Source: an uncultured Draconibacterium sp. (lineage in GTDB: Bacteria; Bacteroidota; Bacteroidia; Bacteroidales; Prolixibacteraceae). From it: DNA of 64,000 bases. A program made the position numbers and the translations under genes. The notes under the pieces are model-generated. The model was not told the origin of the DNA and ran no database searches. It saw only the letters and a list, made by a program, of their open reading frames with translations. Each line of letters begins with the position of its first letter. The first letter of the stretch is position 1. The DNA is taken from assembly GCF_963677155.1 (NCBI RefSeq), contig NZ_OY781884.1, forward strand, positions 434,001-498,000, in the 5' to 3' direction. Below are positions 57,507 through 64,000 of the stretch, piece by piece.

Positions 57507-58334
57507 TTAAAGATGAATCGTTTTCGCATTTACCTCGCTGCCCATAAATAAAGCCGCTTTACTCTCGAAAGTTGCAGCCGATTCTGTAGTCTGGTATTCC
57601 AAACTACTGCCTTTGGTTAAGCGTAGTTCCATTTCAGGATGGCGCTGCAAATAATCAACCAATTTCTCGGCAACAATAGCTCCCTGAGTTAAAATATTCA
57701 CATCGTCGGGCACGTACTTTTCAATCACATCAATCAATAACGGATAGTGCGTACAACCCAAAATAAGCGTATCAATTGATTTATCTTTCTGAAAAACAGA
57801 AGCAATATTTTTCTTAACAAAATAATCGGCACCCGGATTGTCCATTTCATTATTCTCGACCAATGGCACCCACATCGGGCAAGCTTCCTGAACGGTTGAT
57901 TTCACATGCCCGCCCGACCACTTTTCCAGTTCTATTGGATACGACTCCGAAGCCACTGTTCCCACAGTTCCCAAAACGCCAACATGTCCATTCTGCGTAA
58001 TCTCGGCCACCTTTTCTACACTCGGCCGGATTACTCCCAATACACGGTTATCCGGAGCCATGTGCGGCAAATCCAACATTTGAATATTGCGCAAAGCCTT
58101 TGCCGAGGCTGTATTACAAGCAATTATCACCAAAGGACATCCTTGAGCAAACAAGTATTTTACGGCCTGTAACGTGTAATCATAAACTACATCAAACGAC
58201 CGTGTACCATATGGTGTTCGGGCATTATCGCCAAGATATAGGAAGTCGTATTCCGGCATCGTTTTTATCAGCTCTTTCAGAACGGTTAACCCGCCGTAGC
58301 CGGAATCGAAAACTCCAATTGGAGAAGATTTCAT
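57507..58334 (-). CDS. murI: Glutamate racemase
   Basis: Cytoplasmic racemase of 275 residues supplying D-glutamate for peptidoglycan. ATG at 58334 is used; the frame extends to a TTG three codons upstream that is less likely. Motifs: GVFDSGYGGLTVLKEL, YLGDNARTPYG, the first catalytic Cys in IIACNTASAKALR and the second in LILGCTHYPLL. The enzyme acts without PLP by the two-cysteine mechanism. It lies 20 bp after the glycogen synthase gene on the same strand and is convergent with the sugar kinase gene. Confidence 0.96.
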   Translation of the reverse strand: MKSSPIGVFDSGYGGLTVLKELIKTMPEYDFLYLGDNARTPYGTRSFDVVYDYTLQAVKYLFAQGCPLVIIACNTASAKALRNIQMLDLPHMAPDNRVLGVIRPSVEKVAEITQNGHVGVLGTVGTVASESYPIELEKWSGGHVKSTVQEACPMWVPLVENNEMDNPGADYFVKKNIASVFQKDKSIDTLILGCTHYPLLIDVIEKYVPDDVNILTQGAIVAEKLVDYLQRHPEMELRLTKGSSLEYQTTESAATFESKAALFMGSEVNAKTIHL

Positions 58335-58354
58335 ATAATCCAAATCAGTTATTT

Positions 58355-60193
58355 TTAGCGCTCAGAAACCAGTTGATAAGCTTCATTATAGAATTTACCC
58401 AGATTCGACCAGTCGAAATGCATGGCTGCCTCCTCGCAACGATATCGTAAAGCAATCCTGTCGCGGCGCGATAAGTTTACAAACTCGAACAACATGTTTG
58501 CGAGCTCTTCAGCTGCCCGGTTAAAATTACCGTCTGTCCTATCAATAATAAACATCCCTTTGTCATCGTGATCGTCAATATTGTTTACCACATAATCGCC
58601 AAATCCGGCCAGATTACTGGTTATCGATGGCAACCCACTGGCCAAACATTCAAGTGGTGTATACCCCCATGGCTCATACATACTCGGAAAAATACCGAGA
58701 TGACATCCACGCACAAACTGTGTATAATCCATTTTAAACAACGGGTTCGTTGTTGAAATAAAATCCGGGTGATAAACAATTTTAACTTTATCATGCCGAT
58801 TATTCACCAAATTTGAGGTACGCAGAAAATTCAGAATCTCATCTTTTGCATCGTCAACCAACTGGTGCGTAACTACTTTTGGCAAATTCTGAGTCTTCCA
58901 ACTTTGTACATTCCTACGCAATTTTAATCGCAAGTAATCGTCAACCAACGCTCTTAAATCCGGGAACTCATAATGACCTGTAATTGTTGTAATTTCCTTG
59001 TACAGCCTATCGCCCACCTGGCGCTGAATTTCTTCAACCACACGGCCAACATCTTCAATCTGAGCCTTAGATTGTAACACCTCAGGATTAAATGAATAAA
59101 ATGGTCGTTTTGTAATAAAGAAAGAAACCACCGTCATATCCGTTCCCGCCTGTTGCATTTTCCAGTTTAAACGGGCCAGTGCCTCAAGCGTTAAATCGTA
59201 CCCCTTATTTTGGTATTCGTAGCGCCCCGATGTAAAGAAATACAAGGTTTTATCGAGATCGAATGAGTAACTTTGAAAGAAGTGTCCCATAACAAACTCA
59301 TGGATCTTCTTCTTTACCTGAACGTGTTGATTTTGTACTTCATGTATCGCTTCAAACCGTTCTATGTTCAATCCATTTGGAAGAATCAAATCCGGTGTCC
59401 GGCCCAGTAAGTGTGTACACTCGCGCGCTGTGACTTCACTTACCGTGGTAAACACATGAGCTCCGTGCGCCGATGCCCGTTCGATATTTGCAATGGGCGC
59501 CACATTAAACTTATTGGCTTCTTCTTCCCAGTTATAAAATGGCAGGTGACTGTAAAATTCCTGATCATTCATAGCCAGGTAACGGCCCAGTAATGTTGCA
59601 TGAGTGGTAAATACCGTTTTTATATTCAGGTTTGATTTTCGTATCCCCGGAATTGGTAAACCGGCCATCCACTCGTGAAAGTGTGCGATAATATTTTCGT
59701 TACAGAAATCGCTTCCACACAAATAATGGAAGAACTCTTTCACCTGAAATCCAAATGCCGCCACTTTATCCAGTAACTCATCACCATCTGGAATAGAAAT
59801 ATTGTAATCCTGAAACAAATAGTATTTTATTTCTCCAAGTTTATCGTAAATCGAATAAGGATTAAAAAGAATCACATTCGGCCGACCGGAAACAATCCAC
59901 TGGCCGTAATACACTTCGAAGCCGCGCGACTGCATTTCTAAAACAGCTTTACCAATGGGTGTTGAGAAATCGGTTGCCGGATCGAAATGTGCTGCTGCCT
60001 GATCAGCAAAGTAGGGTCCGATAAGGAAATAATTCTCATTTCCCCACTTATCGATCACTGATGGTACTTTTGAGCGAATTACGGTGTAAATCCCTCCAAC
60101 CTGATTGCAAACTTCCCAGGCTACTTCAAAAAGTTTAGTATTTTCTATCCGCTCTCCTGTGGCATTATCTCTATTTATTTTAGCTTCTTTCAT
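58355..60193 (-). CDS. Glycogen synthase, GT3 (eukaryote-like) type
   Basis: Cytoplasmic glycogen synthase of 612 residues of family GT3, resembling fungal and animal enzymes rather than bacterial GT5 GlgA. Landmarks: FEVAWEVCNQVGGIYTVIRS at the start, IAHFHEWMAGLPIPGIRKSN, TTHATLLGRYLAMND, ARECTHLLGRTPDLILPNGL, and the C-terminal YEPWGYTPLECLASGLPSIT with the catalytic Glu. It elongates alpha-1,4-glucan from a nucleotide-glucose donor. The murI gene follows closely. Members of this phylum commonly use this GT3 form. A second SusD gene starts the next unit upstream after 320 bp. Confidence 0.94.
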   Translation of the reverse strand: MKEAKINRDNATGERIENTKLFEVAWEVCNQVGGIYTVIRSKVPSVIDKWGNENYFLIGPYFADQAAAHFDPATDFSTPIGKAVLEMQSRGFEVYYGQWIVSGRPNVILFNPYSIYDKLGEIKYYLFQDYNISIPDGDELLDKVAAFGFQVKEFFHYLCGSDFCNENIIAHFHEWMAGLPIPGIRKSNLNIKTVFTTHATLLGRYLAMNDQEFYSHLPFYNWEEEANKFNVAPIANIERASAHGAHVFTTVSEVTARECTHLLGRTPDLILPNGLNIERFEAIHEVQNQHVQVKKKIHEFVMGHFFQSYSFDLDKTLYFFTSGRYEYQNKGYDLTLEALARLNWKMQQAGTDMTVVSFFITKRPFYSFNPEVLQSKAQIEDVGRVVEEIQRQVGDRLYKEITTITGHYEFPDLRALVDDYLRLKLRRNVQSWKTQNLPKVVTHQLVDDAKDEILNFLRTSNLVNNRHDKVKIVYHPDFISTTNPLFKMDYTQFVRGCHLGIFPSMYEPWGYTPLECLASGLPSITSNLAGFGDYVVNNIDDHDDKGMFIIDRTDGNFNRAAEELANMLFEFVNLSRRDRIALRYRCEEAAMHFDWSNLGKFYNEAYQLVSER

Positions 60194-60513
60194 ATGTCTA
60201 TTTCAGTTAGATCTCTGGTTTTTATTGCCTTTCGTTTTTTCCCAAACAACCCACTCTTAGGATTTTTGAGACCAATAAATATAGTTTTTATCTCCTATCA
60301 ATCCAATATGTTTTTGGATAAAAAATGGAACGCAGAAACGACAAATAATGAATATCACAACTATTGGGAGTAATTAACCTCAAGACATTCACAATCAACC
60401 CAACAAATATTAACTGCCAAATATCAGGAAACCATAACCTTTAGCTATTTAGATAAAAATGGGATGCGCTTTACAGCGCATCCCCTCTAAAATTTATTTA
60501 TATGAAAGTGGTG
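60194..60513. other. Intergenic region upstream of glycogen synthase
   Basis: A 320-bp gap holding the terminator of the susD gene (60454-60486) and presumably the glycogen synthase promoter. No small gene was seen. Confidence 0.5.
60454..60486 (-). terminator. Terminator after the SusD gene
   Basis: On the minus strand GGGATGCGCT pairs with AGCGCATCCC around a 4-nt GTAA-type loop, followed by ATTTTTA. It lies 28 bp after the SusD stop, ending the susC-susD transcript. Confidence 0.88.
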
Positions 60514-61980
60514 TTAATTAACACCTGTGCGAACGTCCCAGTACATCTTTTTACCCCACAGGCGATCTTCAACCTGCCCCCAGTAAGGTGCGATATTTTC
60601 TGTATTAAGGTTATACTCATTAGTTGGATACGGCTGTCTGAATGGTGGCCGGCTATGTCCGACATAGAATGCATCTGGTGCTGCGGCCAGCAAAGGCACA
60701 TCCGTTCTCCTTGTTTCAGCCCAGGCTTCATGACCATTTTTAAACAATGAAATCCATTTTTGAATATAAATCTGACGCATATCATCGCCATAAGCAATTT
60801 CATCCTGAACCAAGTATGCTTCAATATCAGCTGTGGCAATTCCGTTTTCTTCCAACGAAGCGGTAATTCCAGCCTTGTATGCATCCTCGGCAGATGTACC
60901 AACACTCCAACCTCTGGCTGCCGCTTCTGCAATAATAAAGTTTACTTCAGCGTAGTTCATATATGGAGAAAATCCGGCTGCATCATCACGGAAACGTGCT
61001 CCCATTTTTGAAATATCATTCATGCTAAAACTCCCTAACTCAGCACCAACAATTACTCCACGATATTCGCCATCACTTTGAGCAGGCTTTGCATAAACCG
61101 ACAAACGAGGATCGTTAAAAGCCAGCAACTGATCAACCATTACATCAGCTACACCATGATCGTCGCGATCGTCAACTTCTTTATTGGCATAAAATGGCTC
61201 GTAATACGGATCGGCTCCTGACCAGTGGAAATAAGCATTCTCATCATTTGATGCAATAACCGGATAAGTTGATGGATTTCCGGCAATCTGTTCTATAATG
61301 CTTTTTGCAGTTTCTGCATCAGCATCCATTAAACGGCAAGCTATACGTAAACGCAGGCTGTTTGCAAACTTCTGCCATAATTCAGTATTGCCACCAAACA
61401 ATAGGTCGCCACTACCAAGTGCATCACCGTTACCCTTATTAAATAACGTGTTAGCCTCTTCCAACATTGCCATTATTTCAGGATAAATTTCTTCCTGAGT
61501 TTGGTAAGCCGGCGACAACACTCCTTCTTCTGCTCCCAGTGCATCGGTGAACGGTATATCGCGCCACATATCCGTCGCAATTAACCAGATATAAGCACTG
61601 TACGTAATTGCTGCTGCTTTCATATTTAAGTCACCAGCTTCTTCCGATTGAGTAATAACTGTTTTCAGGTTCTGCTGATTACGATAAACAGTTGCAAAAT
61701 ATGTGTTAAAAGTTCCTTCCCTGAACTCATAAATCGACTCTTCTGAATACTGAATCTTACCTATCTGATTAGAATACCCCAGCGTTCCTCCACCAATTGC
61801 TGAAAGGCTAAAAGTATTTTTTGTAAAATTATTAAGCACATATGCCATAAGGTTAGTTGACGGCACAATGGTAGGCTTATTCGGGTCGGTATTAATATCC
61901 TCATAATCACCGGTGCACGAAACTATTGCCGCTATAAGCAACAATACCACACTAAATTTTATATTGTTAATTTTCAACAT
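60514..61980 (-). CDS. SusD/RagB-like outer-membrane lipoprotein (SusD-like_2 type)
   Basis: Surface lipoprotein of 488 residues. The lipobox is in LLIAAIVSCTGDYEDINTDP with Cys near residue 22, and the opening INTDPNKPT is typical of the SusD-like_2 (PF12771-type) group, which usually pairs with SusC of peptide or smaller-ligand systems as well as glycans. TYSAYIWLIATDMWRDIPFT and MNYAEVNFIIAEAAARGW are SusD TPR motifs, and the C-terminal part has WISLFKNGHEAWAETRRTDV. It lies 28 bp downstream of the SusC gene stop at 62009 on the same strand and is followed by a terminator. No regulator or glycoside hydrolase of this system is in the window. Confidence 0.93.
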   Translation of the reverse strand: MLKINNIKFSVVLLLIAAIVSCTGDYEDINTDPNKPTIVPSTNLMAYVLNNFTKNTFSLSAIGGGTLGYSNQIGKIQYSEESIYEFREGTFNTYFATVYRNQQNLKTVITQSEEAGDLNMKAAAITYSAYIWLIATDMWRDIPFTDALGAEEGVLSPAYQTQEEIYPEIMAMLEEANTLFNKGNGDALGSGDLLFGGNTELWQKFANSLRLRIACRLMDADAETAKSIIEQIAGNPSTYPVIASNDENAYFHWSGADPYYEPFYANKEVDDRDDHGVADVMVDQLLAFNDPRLSVYAKPAQSDGEYRGVIVGAELGSFSMNDISKMGARFRDDAAGFSPYMNYAEVNFIIAEAAARGWSVGTSAEDAYKAGITASLEENGIATADIEAYLVQDEIAYGDDMRQIYIQKWISLFKNGHEAWAETRRTDVPLLAAAPDAFYVGHSRPPFRQPYPTNEYNLNTENIAPYWGQVEDRLWGKKMYWDVRTGVN

Positions 61981-62008
61981 GTTGTTTCAATTTTAATAAT
62001 AAACAGAA

Positions 62009-64000
62009 TTAAAATGTCACACTCAATTTAAATCCTAAGTTACGGGTTGCCGGAAGCTGATATTGCTCAATCCCCATACCCGACTCAGTTGTACCGAGCG
62101 CTGTTTCTGGGTCGATACCAATATCGTTGGATTTATGTGTCCAAAGAATAGCCATATTACGACCAACAAACGAGATATTCGCGCTTTTTATAAAACCAAC
62201 TCTATCAAGCAGGCTTGATGGAAGCGTATAACCAAAAGTTACTTCGCGAAGTTTAACAAAACTACCATCGATAATACCCGTTTTTTCAATCCCCCAGTAT
62301 CTCTTGTAGTAATCTCGAGCGGAAACAACAATGTCGTTGGTACTTCCATCGGCTTTAACAACAGTCTCGTCTTTTAATACATCCTGACCAACAACAACTC
62401 CTACCTCACGAATATTGTACCCTTCGGCACCTTTTCGCGAAGCCATTTGAGCAGTTTCCTCACTCACTCCAGACTGGGCGCCAAACCAATCGGTTACAGA
62501 GAAGATATCTCCCCCCATACGCATATCAATAAGGAAACTAGCATTGAAGTTTCTCCAACTAAATGAGTTGTTAATCCCCCCAATCCAGTCGGGCATTACA
62601 TTACCAATAATCTCAGGCTCATCTCCAGGAGTCGGCAAACCATTAGAGCCAACAACAATATTTCCGTTTTTTCTATTGTATGAATAACCTTTAATTACAC
62701 CAAAAGTCTCTCCTGGTATTGCTTCAATGGTTACAGCTCCCCAAGAACTTCCTATTTGATATTTTTTAAGGTCGGCATACAATTTGTTAACTGTATTTTT
62801 GTTTTTTGCCCAGTTTAATACAACTTCCCAATTTAATCCTTTCTTCGATTTCAGCACCTGACCAATAAGCTCCAGCTCAACACCTTTGTTTTCAATCTCG
62901 CCGGCGTTAATCATTACATCCTCGTATCCAGCCGCATCACTAATATCAACCTTCATAATCTGGTCTTTAGTAACCTTATCGTAGTACGTAGCGTTCAACC
63001 CTAATCTGTTTTTAAAGAAACGAAGCTCGGTACCAATCTCCATTGATATAACTTTTTCAGGCTTTAATCCTGTTGGAGGTAATGTTAAAGGCAAGCGGAA
63101 AGGAGTTGTCCCGTTGTACGGATCTTGTGATACGTAAGTCATAGACAATTGGTAAGGATCTGTTGCATTACCAACCTGAGCCCAACTTGCCCGCAATTTA
63201 GCAAACGAAAGAATATCGGACTTAATTGGAAGTGCCTCTGTTACCAACCAGCTCATTGTTACTGACGGATAAAAGAATGACCAGCTATCTGCAGGAAGTG
63301 TAGAACTCCAATCGTTACGTCCGGTAAAATCCAAATACAACCATTTTTTATAGTCGAATGACGCTGATCCGAATACAGAGTTTGATTTTAAATCACTGTC
63401 AATCTGAGAAACACTTGGATTTCCATTTACGTTTCCAATTGTGAACAAATCAGGAACAGTTAACGAACTGGCTGAGAAATCAGAATAGTGACGGTTGTAA
63501 TCGCGGTAATTAGCACCGACAGCACCATTCACACCAAAGTCGCTGGTGATTTGTTTGTTGAAACTAAAAATCAAATCAGCATTTAACTCATGTTGGAATG
63601 TCTGCGCCTGTTTGAATTTTCCTCCGGGCTGAACACTATTCGAGCCATCGGCTGCAACTTCTTTGGTAAAGAGATGAAACCAGTCAACACCTAAACGTCC
63701 CATCACGCTTAGCCAGTCCGTTAATTGGTAATCCAAAGTCATATTACCGTAAATGCGATCTTTTTGTAAAGAGTTTGTGTTTTTATTTACCGTCCAGTAT
63801 GGGTTGTTATGGTAGTTGGAGTTCCAGTTGTAAGGATTACCATGCATATTATAAGTATCCCAGTTTTCCTTCAATGCCCCCATATCAACCTGCCGACCAA
63901 ACCATCCGCCAATCGACTGCATCACATTATTGGGCGTATATCCCTGGCTCGGAATGTTATCCGATTTTGTTTGTGTATAGGTAACAGATCCTTGTGCTGT
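62009..64000 (-). CDS. SusC/RagA-family TonB-dependent transporter, 5' end outside window
   Basis: C-terminal 663 residues of a SusC-like outer-membrane beta-barrel; the frame is open through base 64000, so the signal peptide, carboxypeptidase-like domain and plug are outside the window. The apparent start at 63925 (GTG) is internal. Barrel landmarks include SFNKQITSDFGVNGAVGANY, KKWLYLDFTGRNDWSSTLPA, FFYPSVTMSWLVTEALPI, LSFAKLRASWAQVGNATDPY and FVKLREVTFGYTLPSSLL, and the protein ends ATRNLGFKLSVTF with a C-terminal Phe. The SusD gene follows after 28 bp. Ligand is unknown. Confidence 0.94.
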   Translation of the reverse strand, partial: TAQGSVTYTQTKSDNIPSQGYTPNNVMQSIGGWFGRQVDMGALKENWDTYNMHGNPYNWNSNYHNNPYWTVNKNTNSLQKDRIYGNMTLDYQLTDWLSVMGRLGVDWFHLFTKEVAADGSNSVQPGGKFKQAQTFQHELNADLIFSFNKQITSDFGVNGAVGANYRDYNRHYSDFSASSLTVPDLFTIGNVNGNPSVSQIDSDLKSNSVFGSASFDYKKWLYLDFTGRNDWSSTLPADSWSFFYPSVTMSWLVTEALPIKSDILSFAKLRASWAQVGNATDPYQLSMTYVSQDPYNGTTPFRLPLTLPPTGLKPEKVISMEIGTELRFFKNRLGLNATYYDKVTKDQIMKVDISDAAGYEDVMINAGEIENKGVELELIGQVLKSKKGLNWEVVLNWAKNKNTVNKLYADLKKYQIGSSWGAVTIEAIPGETFGVIKGYSYNRKNGNIVVGSNGLPTPGDEPEIIGNVMPDWIGGINNSFSWRNFNASFLIDMRMGGDIFSVTDWFGAQSGVSEETAQMASRKGAEGYNIREVGVVVGQDVLKDETVVKADGSTNDIVVSARDYYKRYWGIEKTGIIDGSFVKLREVTFGYTLPSSLLDRVGFIKSANISFVGRNMAILWTHKSNDIGIDPETALGTTESGMGIEQYQLPATRNLGFKLSVTF

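Noticed and set aside
57507-58343. TTG start for murI
   Set aside because: An ATG three codons downstream gives the normal family start; the TTG adds only three residues.
60498-60932. 144-codon minus-strand open frame
   Set aside because: Overlaps the SusD gene in another frame; composition unlike a real protein.
62009-63925. Internal GTG at 63925 as the start of a short SusC
   Set aside because: The frame is open to the window edge with SusC-like sequence, so the GTG is internal and the gene is truncated by the window.

Overview
The window is about 40% GC by eye and comes from a member of the Bacteroidota, most likely a Marinilabiliales/Prolixibacteraceae-type marine or anaerobic polysaccharide degrader. 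The phylum is strongly supported by three SusC/RagA transporters, two SusD lipoproteins, a hybrid two-component system with propeller repeats, ECF sigma/FecR pairing, PorP/SprF proteins with a gliding-motility-type C-terminal domain, a eukaryote-like GT3 glycogen synthase and TAnnTTTG promoter-like boxes. The genus-level guess is inference.

Layout. 1-5.4 kb (minus): ECF sigma factor, FecR anti-sigma factor and an STN-bearing SusC that runs off the left edge. 5.6-13.8 kb (minus): a PLP decarboxylase, a periplasmic GH2 beta-galactosidase, and a deoxysugar-acid cluster (zinc dehydrogenase, lactonase-type amidohydrolase, a frameshifted aldo/keto reductase, a mutarotase). These face a LacI-type regulator (13.9 kb, plus) across a region with two perfect palindromes. 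15-27 kb (plus): hybrid sensor, SusC, SusD and a GH115 alpha-glucuronidase, forming a compact polysaccharide utilisation locus. 27.5-29.7 kb (minus): SPFH protein, DUF6141-like membrane protein, ribbon-helix-helix protein, two paralogous 47-residue single-pass membrane microproteins and a zinc-ribbon protein. 30-37.8 kb: NhaA antiporter, a second ECF sigma factor with a small partner gene, UvrA, OsmC, a MATE transporter and a HEAT-like protein. 37.9-42.5 kb: two PorP/SprF proteins beside a secreted lectin/PKD protein with a type-B T9SS C-terminal domain. 42.5-49 kb: DHOD-like protein, YggS, PabB, PabC, an unknown protein translationally coupled to a CBS-histidine kinase, and a TPR protein. 49-54.5 kb (minus): GH95 alpha-L-fucosidase and a 2-oxoacid:ferredoxin oxidoreductase. 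54.8-60.2 kb: gamma-carbonic-anhydrase-like protein, a nucleotidyltransferase and sugar kinase, MurI, glycogen synthase. 60.5-64 kb (minus): SusD and a SusC that runs off the right edge.

How the genes fit: GH2, GH95 and GH115 with the deoxysugar-oxidation genes suggest use of galactose-, fucose- and glucuronate-containing polysaccharides; the actual substrate is not shown by the sequence. The most unusual element is the SPFH cassette at 27.5-29.7 kb, with two microproteins and a tandem ATTTTGATAT repeat just upstream that suits autoregulation by its own ribbon-helix-helix protein. No tRNA, rRNA, CRISPR array, insertion sequence or prophage was seen.
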